Shown here: one piece after another, positions 26,028 to 34,233 of the stretch
Layout of the letters: each line of letters opens with the position of its first letter
Position numbering within the stretch: the first letter of the stretch is position 1
From: Mesorhizobium sp. B1-1-8
Lineage (GTDB): Bacteria > Pseudomonadota > Alphaproteobacteria > Rhizobiales > Rhizobiaceae
Assembly: GCF_006442795.2 (NCBI RefSeq)
Contig: NZ_CP083956.1
Coordinates: forward strand, 2,085,501-2,149,500
DNA length: 64,000 nt
Reading direction: 5' to 3'
The notes under the pieces: generated by a model
Told to the model about the DNA's origin: nothing
Database searches by the model: none
Seen by the model: the letters and a program-made list of their open reading frames with translations, nothing else
Position numbers and translations under genes: made by a program

Positions 26028-26597
26028 TCAGAAACCGAACGAAGCCTGCGCGGCCGGCGGCGGGCCGACGCGCACGCCTTCCATGGCCAGCATCTTTTCC
26101 TTGGTGGTCGAGCCGCCCGGCGCGGAGAAGCCGCCGATCTTGCCGCCCGCGGCAAGGATGCGGTGGCATGGGATGACCAGCGGCACCGGGTTCGAGCCCA
26201 ACGCCGCCCCGGTTTCGCGGGCAAGCCCGGCATGGCCGGCACGCTTCGCCAACTCGCCATAGGTGGTGGTCTCGCCGAAGGCGAGCTTGCGCGCCGCATC
26301 ATAGATGGCAAGGCGGAAATCGTCGACGCCGGCGAGATCGACCGGGACGCCGGAGAAATCGACATCCTCACCCGCGGCGTAGGCCTTGATCGAGGCGATC
26401 AGATCGACAACCCATTGCGGCTCGGCGGTTGATGCGGCGACGGCGGGATGCTTGTGCAGCCGGCGTTCCACGGAGTCGCGATTGCGCTGCGGCAGGCAAA
26501 GCCGGATCAGCCCTGCCTCGCTCCAGGCGATGCCCATGAAGCCGAGCGCCGTCTCGAAGACGGCATGGCCGGCGGTGGTCCGAGCGGCGGTTTCCAT
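26028..26597 (-). CDS. ogt: methylated-DNA--protein-cysteine methyltransferase
   Basis: The 189-residue protein repairs O6-alkylguanine by accepting the alkyl group in a suicide reaction. VIPCHRIL holds the active-site Cys. FGETTTYGELAKRAG is the helix-turn-helix that flips the base, and GGFSAPGGSTTKEKMLAMEG completes the active site. The N-terminal domain resembles Ogt/AGT and there is no AdaA-type domain. The ATG at 26597 follows AAAGGAGA. A longer frame to 26687 adds no conserved sequence. It is divergent from the transglycosylase gene. Confidence 0.92.
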   Translation of the reverse strand: METAARTTAGHAVFETALGFMGIAWSEAGLIRLCLPQRNRDSVERRLHKHPAVAASTAEPQWVVDLIASIKAYAAGEDVDFSGVPVDLAGVDDFRLAIYDAARKLAFGETTTYGELAKRAGHAGLARETGAALGSNPVPLVIPCHRILAAGGKIGGFSAPGGSTTKEKMLAMEGVRVGPPPAAQASFGF

Positions 26598-26764
26598 GAC
26601 ATTCTCCTTTCCGTCCCACGGAGGAAATCCGATACATATCGGGAACAATATGGCGCTTCGGACGGCCATCCACCACCCGAAAACCATCGCTCTACCCGGA
26701 TTGCCGGGGAAAAAGCGCTGGTGTAAGGACTTCTTAACAGCCCGACAAACCGGACCCGCACGGC

Positions 26765-27712
26765 TTGCCAGTTAAAATCATCCTTACCGCGATCGGCGTG
26801 CTCGTTGCAGCGGCCGGTCTCAGCGGCTGTACTTCGACCTCGCAGACGAAGGCCGCGCCGGCGCTTGCGGCGGCTTCAACCCCGACGGTCGAGGACGACA
26901 CACCGACCGTTATGCTGCCTGAAACGGTGGCGGTGCTGCCTGAATCCTCCGGTCTGGTTCCGGTGCAGACAGCCGTGCTGACAGGCGATGCCGCAGCGGC
27001 GCCGGCTGGCACGTCGCTGCCGGCGCCCGCGCAGCCTGGGGCGCCATTGCCGCCGCCCGCGCAGCCGGCGGCCTTTGCCGGCTCGACGCCCGTCGCCGGA
27101 CAGTTTCCCTCGGCGCCGGCGCTCATAGCGGCCGCGGTGCCGACCAGCCCTGCCGCACTCAAGGCGGCGCCCGTCTACGCAACGGCCGCCGTCGCCATGC
27201 CGGTCACCGGCCAGTCGGTGAAGGCCGTAGCAATGCCGGGCGTCCAGCAGGTCGCCTATGTCGTGCCGCAGAACCCGGCACTGCTCGCTCCCCCGGGGCA
27301 GCCCGAGCAGCATGCCAGCGGCCCGCGCGCCGAGATCGAGCGGCTGATCGAGAAATATTCCGCGCTCTATGAAGTGCCGATCGACCTGGTTCGCCATGTC
27401 GTCAATCGCGAGAGCACCTTCAACCCGAAAGCCTACAATCACGGCCATTGGGGGCTGATGCAGATCAAGCACACGACGGCGCGCGGCATGGGCTATGACG
27501 GACCGGCGACCGGCCTCTTCGACGCCGAGACCAATCTCAAATACGCGGTGAAATATCTGCGCGGCGCCTGGCTGGTGGCCGGCGGCAACGCCAAGCGCGC
27601 CGACCAGCTCTACCAGACCGGCTATTACTACGACGCCAAACGCAAGGGTCTGCTCGATGCGACCGGCCTCGGCGCCGACCGCAAGGGGCACCGTCTGCCG
27701 CCCGACGCCTGA
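26765..27712 (+). CDS. lytic transglycosylase lipoprotein (SLT fold)
   Basis: Translation probably begins at TTG 26765. An in-frame stop sits 30 bases upstream, and the TTG opens a complete lipoprotein signal peptide ending LSGC (Cys near 22). Residues about 25-180 are a Pro/Ala-rich linker. The C-terminal SLT domain (about 195-300) includes LIEKYSALYEVPIDLVRHVV and the catalytic Glu in NRESTFNPKAYN, then GLMQIKHTTARGMGY and NLKYAVKYLRG. It should cleave peptidoglycan glycan strands at the outer membrane. The long linker could span the periplasm. Confidence 0.85.
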   Translation: MPVKIILTAIGVLVAAAGLSGCTSTSQTKAAPALAAASTPTVEDDTPTVMLPETVAVLPESSGLVPVQTAVLTGDAAAAPAGTSLPAPAQPGAPLPPPAQPAAFAGSTPVAGQFPSAPALIAAAVPTSPAALKAAPVYATAAVAMPVTGQSVKAVAMPGVQQVAYVVPQNPALLAPPGQPEQHASGPRAEIERLIEKYSALYEVPIDLVRHVVNRESTFNPKAYNHGHWGLMQIKHTTARGMGYDGPATGLFDAETNLKYAVKYLRGAWLVAGGNAKRADQLYQTGYYYDAKRKGLLDATGLGADRKGHRLPPDA

Positions 27713-27856
27713 GCGGAAGTCCCTTGGTTTGTGAACTCCTTCACATTGGCTGACCTTAGGGAATGCTAATTCATCGAGATGCCGGGCGGCGATCGGGGAT
27801 CGACGCTGGCAAGGCGTCGGAGGAGGCTGCGCCGGCATGTGTCAGCCACTCCTAAG

Positions 27857-27896
27857 GCGGGCTCCGGGGCGGCGGGTTTCGGAGCCCGCCCGCTTT
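27857..27896 (+). terminator. stem-loop in the 354-bp gap before the sugar ABC genes
   Basis: GCGGGCTCCG (27857-27866) and CGGAGCCCGC (27880-27889) form a perfect ten-pair stem followed by CCGCTTTTGC. The T tract is short, so termination of the transglycosylase transcript is plausible rather than certain. The gap 27713-28066 holds no convincing gene; a short open frame at 27779-27961 has only Arg-rich low-complexity sequence. Confidence 0.45.
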
Positions 27897-28066
27897 TGCT
27901 CCGCGGAAGCATCGATCCCGCTAATCTCCGACCGTCTTCAGGCGGCTCGGCCACCGAATAGCCTGTGTCGGGAACCCAAAGCGCCGCCCCGCATTCAAGG
28001 GGCTGGGTGGGCATCTGACGAGCTGTTGACGCGCTAGGGTCCCAGCTCCGCGGGAGATCCGCCGCC

Positions 28067-29335
28067 GTGAAGCTCTTTCACGCCTTTGTTGCGCTTGCGC
28101 TCGGCATCATGCTGATGGCCGCTCCGGCCCGCGCGGTCGATCTGTCGATCGTGTCGGGAGACACCGGCAATGGCATCAAGGTGCTGCGCGAGATACTCGA
28201 CCGCTATGAGAAGCAAAGCGGCAACAAGGTCACTATCGTTGTCCTGCCACCATCGACGACCGACCAGTTCGGCCTTTACCGGTTGTGGCTTGCCGCCGGA
28301 AACACCGACATCGACGTCTACCAGACCGACGTCATCTGGGCGCCGCAGCTCGCCAGCCAGCTCGTCGACCTGACGGAGGCGACCAGGGATATCGTGGCTG
28401 AGCATTTCCCGTCGATCATCCAGTCGCAGACCGTCAATGGCAGGCTGGTGGCGCTGCCGATCTTCACCGATGCGCCGGCGCTCTATTACCGCAAGGATCT
28501 GCTCGACAAATACGGTGCCAAGGTGCCGGCCACCTGGAAGGAGCTGGCCGACACCGCCAGGCTGGTCGTGGACAAGGAGCGCGCGGCCGGCAACAAGGAT
28601 ATCTGGGGCTTCGTCTTCCAGGGCAACGCCTATGAGGGGCTGACCTGCGATGCGCTCGAATGGGTGATGTCGAATGGCGGCGGCCAGATTATCGAGCCGG
28701 ACGGAACGGTTTCTATCAACAACCCGAGAGCCGCGGCCGCGCTCGACATGGCCAGGGGCTGGATCGGCACCATCTCGCCTCCCGGTGTGCTTGCCTACCA
28801 GGAGGAGGAATCGCGCGGCGTCTGGCAGACCGGCAATGCGGTTTTCATGCGCAACTGGCCTTACGCCTATGCGCTCGGCAACAGCGCGGATTCGCCGATC
28901 AAGGGCGAGTTCGACGTGGCGCCGCTGCCGGCTGGCACAGGCGAGGGCGCCCGCCCCGTGGCGACGCTCGGCGGCTGGAACCTGGCGGTCTCCAAATATT
29001 CGAAACACCGGGATGCCGCGATCGAGCTGGTCAAGTTCATCGCCTCGCCGCAGATGCAGAAATACCGCACGCTGAAGACGGCCAATCTGCCAACCATAGA
29101 GGCGCTCTATGACGATGCTGATATCGCCAGGCAACAGCCGATCGTGCCGCGCTGGAAGCAGATTTTCCTCAACGCGGTGCCGCGCCCGTCGGCCACCGTC
29201 AAGATCAAATACAACGAGGCGTCGAGCCAGTTCTGGACGGCCGTGCACAACACCATGTCGGGCGAAGGCAGCGCCGCCGGCAATCTGGCAGACCTTGAAG
29301 CGAGGCTGACCAAGTTGAAGGGCAAGGGCTGGTGA
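28067..29335 (+). CDS. ABC transporter sugar-binding protein (trehalose/maltose type)
   Basis: A 422-residue family 1 periplasmic binding protein. The GTG at 28067, with GGGAG upstream, opens a signal peptide ending APARAVDL. FVFQGNAYEGLTCDALEWV and NPRAAAALDMARGWIG are segments typical of the ThuE/AglE-like disaccharide binders of rhizobia, and LGGWNLAVSKYSKHRDAAIELVKFI is the general family 1 signature. It overlaps the first permease gene by four bases (GTGA). The likely ligands are trehalose, maltose or sucrose, by family resemblance only. Confidence 0.85.
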   Translation: MKLFHAFVALALGIMLMAAPARAVDLSIVSGDTGNGIKVLREILDRYEKQSGNKVTIVVLPPSTTDQFGLYRLWLAAGNTDIDVYQTDVIWAPQLASQLVDLTEATRDIVAEHFPSIIQSQTVNGRLVALPIFTDAPALYYRKDLLDKYGAKVPATWKELADTARLVVDKERAAGNKDIWGFVFQGNAYEGLTCDALEWVMSNGGGQIIEPDGTVSINNPRAAAALDMARGWIGTISPPGVLAYQEEESRGVWQTGNAVFMRNWPYAYALGNSADSPIKGEFDVAPLPAGTGEGARPVATLGGWNLAVSKYSKHRDAAIELVKFIASPQMQKYRTLKTANLPTIEALYDDADIARQQPIVPRWKQIFLNAVPRPSATVKIKYNEASSQFWTAVHNTMSGEGSAAGNLADLEARLTKLKGKGW

Positions 29336-30279
29336 GCGTCACGCCTGCGAGGCGACCGCGGCTGATGGCGCAGCGCGTGCGCTCTGCATGGCTGTTCCTG
29401 GCGCCGATGCTTGCGGTGCTGGCCGCCGTTGCCGGCTGGCCGCTGCTGCGCACCGTCTATTTCAGTTTCACGGACGCTTCGCTGGCAGACCTCGATGCCC
29501 GCCAATTTGTCGGCTTCGCCAATTATTTCTCGGTGCTGCGCCTGCCGAGCGGCCGGGTGCTCTATGACGGGCTGCTTGTCGATCCGGTCTGGTGGGGCGC
29601 GGTCTGGAACACCGCACGCTTCACTGTGATCTCGGTGACGTGCGAGACGGTGCTCGGCACGATCGTCGCCCTGGTGCTCAACGCCAACTTCCCCGGCCGC
29701 GGCATCGTCAGGGCGGCCATCCTCATCCCCTGGGCGATCCCGACGATCGTCTCGGCCAAGATGTGGCAATGGATGCTCAACGACCAATTCGGCATCATCA
29801 ATGTCGTGCTGGTCAATCTCGGCCTGATCAGCCACAAGATCGCCTGGACCGCCAGGGCCGACACGGCGATGGCGGCCGTACTCATCGTCGATATCTGGAA
29901 GACGACGCCGTTCATGGCGCTGCTGATCCTTGCAGCACTGCAGATGCTGCCGCGCGAGATCATCGAGGTCGCCAGGCTCGACGGCGCCAACCCATGGCAG
30001 ATTTTCTGGAAAGTGACGTTGCCGCTCATCCGCCCGGCGGTGATGGTGGCCGTCATCTTCCGCGCGCTCGATGCGCTGCGCATCTTCGATCTGATCTATG
30101 TGCTGACGCCCAATAATGTGCACACCAAATCGATGTCGGTGTTCACCCGCGAGAACCTTTTCGAGTTCGACAAGTTCGCCTACGGCTCAGCCGCCTCGAC
30201 CCTGTTTTTCCTGATCCTCGCGCTGCTTACGATTTCCTACATACGGATCGGCCGCATCAGCCTCGACGGAGGCCGTTGA
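29332..30279 (+). CDS. sugar ABC transporter permease (MalF type)
   Basis: The 315-residue inner-membrane protein has six or more hydrophobic helices. The EAA loop reads EIIEVARLDGANPWQIFWKVTLPLI, the contact site for the ATPase. The GTG start overlaps the binding-protein stop. The order binding protein, MalF-type, MalG-type is that of thuEFG and similar operons. It should pair with the following permease to form the channel. Confidence 0.88.
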   Translation: MSVTPARRPRLMAQRVRSAWLFLAPMLAVLAAVAGWPLLRTVYFSFTDASLADLDARQFVGFANYFSVLRLPSGRVLYDGLLVDPVWWGAVWNTARFTVISVTCETVLGTIVALVLNANFPGRGIVRAAILIPWAIPTIVSAKMWQWMLNDQFGIINVVLVNLGLISHKIAWTARADTAMAAVLIVDIWKTTPFMALLILAALQMLPREIIEVARLDGANPWQIFWKVTLPLIRPAVMVAVIFRALDALRIFDLIYVLTPNNVHTKSMSVFTRENLFEFDKFAYGSAASTLFFLILALLTISYIRIGRISLDGGR

Positions 30280-30280
30280 G

Positions 30281-31105
30281 ATGAGAATCCTGAAGCGCGC
30301 GGCCTTCTATCTGCTGGTTTTGATGATCGTCTTTGTCGCGGTGTTCCCGTTCTACTATGCCATCGTCACCAGCCTGAAGTCGGGAACAGAGCTGTTCCAG
30401 GCTGACCTGTGGCCGAGGACGTTCAGCCTCGGCAATTACAGGAACGTGCTGACCGAGGGCGCTTTCGCGCGCAATCTCGTGAACTCGCTGATCGTCTCAG
30501 GGGCGGTCGTCTCGGTCTCCCTGCTGCTCGGCGTCACCGCGGCCTACGCGCTGGCGCGCATCCGCTTCCGCGGCCGCTCGGCCCTGCTGCTTGCCATCCT
30601 GTCGGTCTCGATGTTCCCGCAGGTGGCGGTGCTGGCCGGCCTGTTCGAGATTATCCGGATGTTCGGCCTCTACAATTCGCTCGTCGCACTGATCTTCTCC
30701 TACATGATCTTCACCTTGCCGTTCATCGTCTGGGTGCTCACCACCTTCGTGCGCGACCTGCCGGTCGAGGTCGAGGAAGCGGCGATCCTCGATGGCGCGA
30801 CGCCGTGGATCATCGTCACCCGCGTCTTCCTGCCGCTGATGTGGCCGGCGCTGGCGACGACCGGCATGCTCGCCTTCATCGGCGCCTGGAACGAGTTCCT
30901 GTTTGCGCTCACCTTCACCTCCAATAATACGCAGCGGACCGTGCCGGTGGCGATCGCGCTGCTGTCCGGCAATTCGCAGTTCGAAATCCCGTGGGGCAAC
31001 ATCATGGCCGCGTCGGTGATCGTCACCGTGCCGCTGGTGGTGCTGGTGCTCATCTTCCAGCGCAAGATCGTCTCCGGCCTCACTGCCGGCGGCGTCAAGG
31101 GATGA
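30281..31105 (+). CDS. sugar ABC transporter permease (MalG type)
   Basis: The 274-residue permease has six hydrophobic helices and the EAA loop EVEEAAILDGATPWIIVTRVFLPLM. It starts one base after the stop of the preceding permease. No ATP-binding gene follows: the next gene encodes a DUF899 protein after 138 bp. The transporter must therefore borrow an ATPase encoded elsewhere, as in MsiK-type systems, or the operon has lost it. Confidence 0.88.
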   Translation: MRILKRAAFYLLVLMIVFVAVFPFYYAIVTSLKSGTELFQADLWPRTFSLGNYRNVLTEGAFARNLVNSLIVSGAVVSVSLLLGVTAAYALARIRFRGRSALLLAILSVSMFPQVAVLAGLFEIIRMFGLYNSLVALIFSYMIFTLPFIVWVLTTFVRDLPVEVEEAAILDGATPWIIVTRVFLPLMWPALATTGMLAFIGAWNEFLFALTFTSNNTQRTVPVAIALLSGNSQFEIPWGNIMAASVIVTVPLVVLVLIFQRKIVSGLTAGGVKG

Positions 31106-31243
31106 ACATCGACCGGTGGAGAATGCCGCGAAGCGGGTTGGTTTTCGGGGTGAAAAAATGTCGGAAGCGATCGGGCCGGCACGTCCTTAGGGCGTAAAGC
31201 CATCCGCGCCGGGACGCCGGCGCGGCGATCCAAGGAGCCGATC

Positions 31244-31987
31244 ATGATCACCTTTCCCAATGAATCCGCCAAATACCGCACCGCCCGCGAAAAGCTGCTG
31301 CAAAAGGAAATCGAATTGCGCCGCGCCATGGAAGCCGTTGCCGCGGCAAGGCGCGCGCTGCCGCCCGGCGGACTGGTACCGCAGGATTATGTCTTCGACG
31401 GGCTGGATGCCGAGGGCAAGCCCACGGAGATAAAACTGTCGGAGCTGTTCGCGCCGGGCAAGGACACGCTGATCCTCTATCAGATGATGTTTCCGCGCCA
31501 TCCGCAAGAAACCCGCGATGTGGCTACCAGCGGCGAGACGGCGAAGCTCGAGCGGCGGGACCAACTATGCCCGTCCTGCACCGCGCTGCTTGACCAGTTC
31601 GACGGCGCCGTCGGCCATTTGCAGGCGGCCGGCTTCAACTTCGCCGTGGTAGCGAAGACGGCCCTCGACAACCTGACGGCGCTCGGCCGCGATCGCGGCT
31701 GGCAAAACATGCGGCTTGTCTCGTCGGCCTGCAACAGTTTCAAGCGCGACTACAATTCCGAGACGGCTGACGGCGCGCAGGTGCCGCTGCTTTCGGTGTT
31801 CCATCGCGATGCCGAGGGGATCCGCCATTTCTGGTCGTCGGAGCTTGGCTTTGCGCCGACCGACCCCGGCCAGGACCCCCGCGCGATCGGCACCTGCGAG
31901 ATCCTGTGGAACCTGATGGATTTCACCCCGGAAGGCCGGCCGGACTGGCACGAGCAGCTGCAATATTCCGGCGCGTGCTGCCATTAG
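31244..31987 (+). CDS. DUF899 (thioredoxin-like) family protein
   Basis: The 247-residue protein has the DUF899 layout: an N-terminal helix with KYRTAREKLLQKEIELRRAME, PPGGLVPQDYVFDG, then a thioredoxin-like fold with LILYQMMFPRH and CPSCTALLDQFDGAVGHL (CxxC), and a C-terminal FSVFHRD-like strand. The CPSC pair could be redox active. AAGGAG precedes the ATG. A perfect GC stem (CCGCGCCGG/CCGGCGCGG) at about 31205-31226 lies just upstream of the ribosome site. The physiological role is unknown. Confidence 0.82.
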   Translation: MITFPNESAKYRTAREKLLQKEIELRRAMEAVAAARRALPPGGLVPQDYVFDGLDAEGKPTEIKLSELFAPGKDTLILYQMMFPRHPQETRDVATSGETAKLERRDQLCPSCTALLDQFDGAVGHLQAAGFNFAVVAKTALDNLTALGRDRGWQNMRLVSSACNSFKRDYNSETADGAQVPLLSVFHRDAEGIRHFWSSELGFAPTDPGQDPRAIGTCEILWNLMDFTPEGRPDWHEQLQYSGACCH

Positions 31988-32130
31988 GATAGAGCGGCGG
32001 CAGGGGCGTTGCATACCGAACGGTTCCGGCGAACTGGCTGCTTACGAGCTGCTTCGCAGGGCTCGACGCAACCCTGCTGCCGATGCCGCGTTGGAAGATC
32101 AGAGGGACCATTCCGGATCGGAGATTTCTC

Positions 32131-32694
32131 ATGAAAACGCTTCTGACCGTGGTCGCAGCCGCCCTGCTCGCCGGCGCGCCTGCAGCCCTTGCCCAATCGG
32201 GCAACAGCAATTCCACCAAGGCCGCGCCGATGGCGGCCGACAGCAAGGTCGACACCCAGACCTTCATCAAGACGGTGCCCAACGCCAACGAATTCGAGAT
32301 CCAGTCGAGCAAGCTCGCCGAGCAAAAATCGGCGTCGAAGGACGTCAAGGCTTTTGCCAGCCAGATGATCAAGGACCACACCAAGGCCGGCAAGGATTTC
32401 AAGGCGGCGCTCGCCCAGGGCCAGACCACCGGCTCGACCGAGCCCGCCGGCCCCGCCCTGCAGCCGAAGGAACAGCAGATGCTCGACGAGCTGAAGAGCG
32501 CGAGCGGCAAGGATTTCGACCAGAAATACATCACCATGCAGACCGACGCGCATAAGGACGCTGTCGCCCTGTTCAGCACCTATTCGAAGTCAGGCGACGA
32601 CCCGGCGATGAAGGAATTCGCCAAGAAGACGCTGCCGGTGCTGAAGATGCACGAGACACATGTGAAGGAGCTGGCGGTGGCGCATCAGGGGTGA
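32131..32694 (+). CDS. DUF4142 secreted ferritin-like protein
   Basis: A 187-residue protein from ATG 32131 with a signal peptide cut near AALAQSG. It has the DUF4142 helical bundle: TFIKTVPNANEFEIQSSKLAEQKS, VKAFASQMIKDHTKAGKDF and FDQKYITMQTDAHKDAVALF, ending LKMHETHVKELA. The recurring His and acidic residues resemble ferritin-like metal sites, but metal binding is unproven. Rhizobia usually carry several such genes, often stress-induced. GGAG lies upstream of the start. Confidence 0.82.
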   Translation: MKTLLTVVAAALLAGAPAALAQSGNSNSTKAAPMAADSKVDTQTFIKTVPNANEFEIQSSKLAEQKSASKDVKAFASQMIKDHTKAGKDFKAALAQGQTTGSTEPAGPALQPKEQQMLDELKSASGKDFDQKYITMQTDAHKDAVALFSTYSKSGDDPAMKEFAKKTLPVLKMHETHVKELAVAHQG

Positions 32695-32728
32695 GGGCCG
32701 ATTGAGATTGGCCGAGCCGCCTACGCTT

Positions 32729-32910
32729 CGTCATCCACGGGCGAAGCGAGGAGCGTAGCGACGCAGCGCAGACCCGAGGATCCATGCCGTTACTCTGGAG
32801 CGCTGCTACGGCGCAGAATTCTGCTCCGCTGCGACCTTCGGCCGACGTCACGGAATGGATCCCAGGGTCTCCGCGACGGAGCTTCGCTCCTGCTTTGCCC
32901 TGGGATGACG
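32729..32910. repeat. long imperfect inverted repeat in the 339-bp gap before the cupin gene
   Basis: The outer arms CGTCATCC...GGGCGAAGCGAGGAGCG and, inverted, CGTCATCCCAGGGCAAAGC match imperfectly. An inner pair GGATCCATGCCGT / ACGGAATGGATCC is nearly exact. The element of about 180 bp fills most of 32695-33033, where no gene is seen. Confidence 0.65.
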
Positions 32911-33033
32911 ACGCTGGGGGAAGCCTGCGCCAAGCTCCAAGTGTTGCGACAACTGGCGAACCGAGCGCCGCAAGCTGGCTCTGTGTTTGCGCCCGCCGCG
33001 GGTTAGACTTGGAGTATCAATCCGGGAGTGCCC

Positions 33034-33498
33034 ATGCCCAAGATCGACCTATCCGCCGTGCCGGTCCGCAAAGGCTCCGGCTATCCGCCACCTTTCGACC
33101 AACCCTGCGCCGAGCGCATCCGCCGCCGCCTGGGCGATGCCGGCGGGCTGAAGGATTTCGGCGTCAACCTGATGACGCTCCCGCCGGGCGGCTGGTCCAG
33201 CCAGCGCCACTGGCACAGCCATGAGGACGAGTTCGTCTACGTGCTGGAGGGCGAGCTGACGCTGGTCGAGGACGGCGGCGAGACGCTGCTCAAGGCAGGC
33301 GACTGCGCCACCTTTCCCAAGGACAGCGGCGACGGCCACCACATGATCAACCGCTCGTCGGTGACGGCGCGCTATCTGGAGGTCGGCTCACGCAACCCGG
33401 ACGATCTCATCACCTGCTCCGACATCGACATGATGAGCCCGAGCTCGGACGGACGCTTCCTGCACAAGGACGGGATGCCTTATCCGGGGCAGGGGTGA
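33034..33498 (+). CDS. cupin-domain protein
   Basis: The ATG at 33034 has GGGAG six bases upstream and gives 154 residues; a GTG at 33028 overlaps that ribosome site. The cupin core has WSSQRHWHSHEDEFVYVLEGELTLVEDGGETLL (HxH...E, motif 1) and GDCATFPKDSGDGHHMINRS (motif 2). Both the length and LEVGSRNPDD-type C-terminus fit a family of uncharacterised sugar- or metal-binding cupins. No enzyme activity can be assigned. Confidence 0.8.
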   Translation: MPKIDLSAVPVRKGSGYPPPFDQPCAERIRRRLGDAGGLKDFGVNLMTLPPGGWSSQRHWHSHEDEFVYVLEGELTLVEDGGETLLKAGDCATFPKDSGDGHHMINRSSVTARYLEVGSRNPDDLITCSDIDMMSPSSDGRFLHKDGMPYPGQG

Positions 33499-33569
33499 GC
33501 TCTGGATCATGCGTTGCTGCTGGCGTTCGGCCGGTGGGAGGATAAGCTCCTAAACCAAGGTGTGGCGCA

Positions 33570-33698
33570 GGCCCCCTCATCCGGCCGCTTCGCGGCCACC
33601 TTCTCCCCGAGGGGAGAAGAGGTGGGCGCCGGCGCTGAAAGCCTCCTCTCCCCTCGGGGAGAGGTCAGCCGAGCGAAGCGGAGGCTGGGTGAGGGGCC
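33570..33698. repeat. dispersed palindromic element upstream of ridA
   Basis: GGCCCCCTCATCC at the left faces GGGTGAGGGGCC at the right. Inner parts include GGCCGCTTCGCGGCC and a CTCCCCGAGGGGAG palindrome repeated in inverted form at about 33648. It ends 36 bases before the ridA start and probably adds structure to the leader of that mRNA. Confidence 0.7.
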
Positions 33699-33733
33699 TT
33701 GGCGCCGACCTGACCAGCAAAGGGAGGATTGCC

Positions 33734-34126
33734 ATGAAGAAGGAAGTCGTCGAAGTACCCGTAATGTCGGCCAAGGTGCGGTCGCTCGGCTTGCCGTGCT
33801 CGACGGCGGTGAAGGCCAACGGCTTCGTGTTCATCTCGGCGACGCCGCCGGTGGACATGGTGACCGGCGAGATGGTGCGCGGCGACATCGAGGTCCAGAC
33901 AGAGGCGTCGCTGAAAGCGCTGAAACATTGCCTGGAAGCGGCCGGCACCTCGCTGGAAAACGTGGTGATGGTGCGCATCTATGCCGCCAATTCCGGCTTC
34001 TACAACGCGATAAACCGGGTTTATGCGAAGTACTTCAGCGTCAACCCGCCGGCGCGCAGTTTTGTGCCGGTGGCTTCGTGGCCCATGGAGTTTGACATCG
34101 AGATTGAGTGCGTGGCGGTGGGGTGA
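33734..34126 (+). CDS. RidA family (YjgF/YER057c/UK114) protein
   Basis: The 130-residue protein starts at ATG 33734 after AGGGAGG. It keeps the RidA fold: PCSTAVKANGFVFISATPPVD, VQTEASLKALKHCLEAAGTSLENVVMVRIYAAN and a C-terminal ARSFVPVASWPMEFDIEIECVAV. Classic RidA proteins hydrolyse reactive imines made by PLP enzymes and carry an Arg in RSxVEV(A). Here ARSFVPVASW retains the Arg. It is therefore probably a Rid-family deaminase; the subfamily is unclear. Confidence 0.85.
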   Translation: MKKEVVEVPVMSAKVRSLGLPCSTAVKANGFVFISATPPVDMVTGEMVRGDIEVQTEASLKALKHCLEAAGTSLENVVMVRIYAANSGFYNAINRVYAKYFSVNPPARSFVPVASWPMEFDIEIECVAVG

Positions 34127-34233
34127 GCCTGTCGCGTGGATCCTTTCGCCGCGGAGGCTTTCAATTTACTAAAGACGCGTGTTAGCTTCCTTTCTCGGAA
34201 GACTACTTCTTAAATACTGTTTGGGGAGCGGAC

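Noticed and set aside
27779..27961. A 60-codon small gene before the sugar ABC operon
   Set aside because: The product is Arg-rich low complexity, there is no ribosome site, and the frame runs through a perfect stem-loop.
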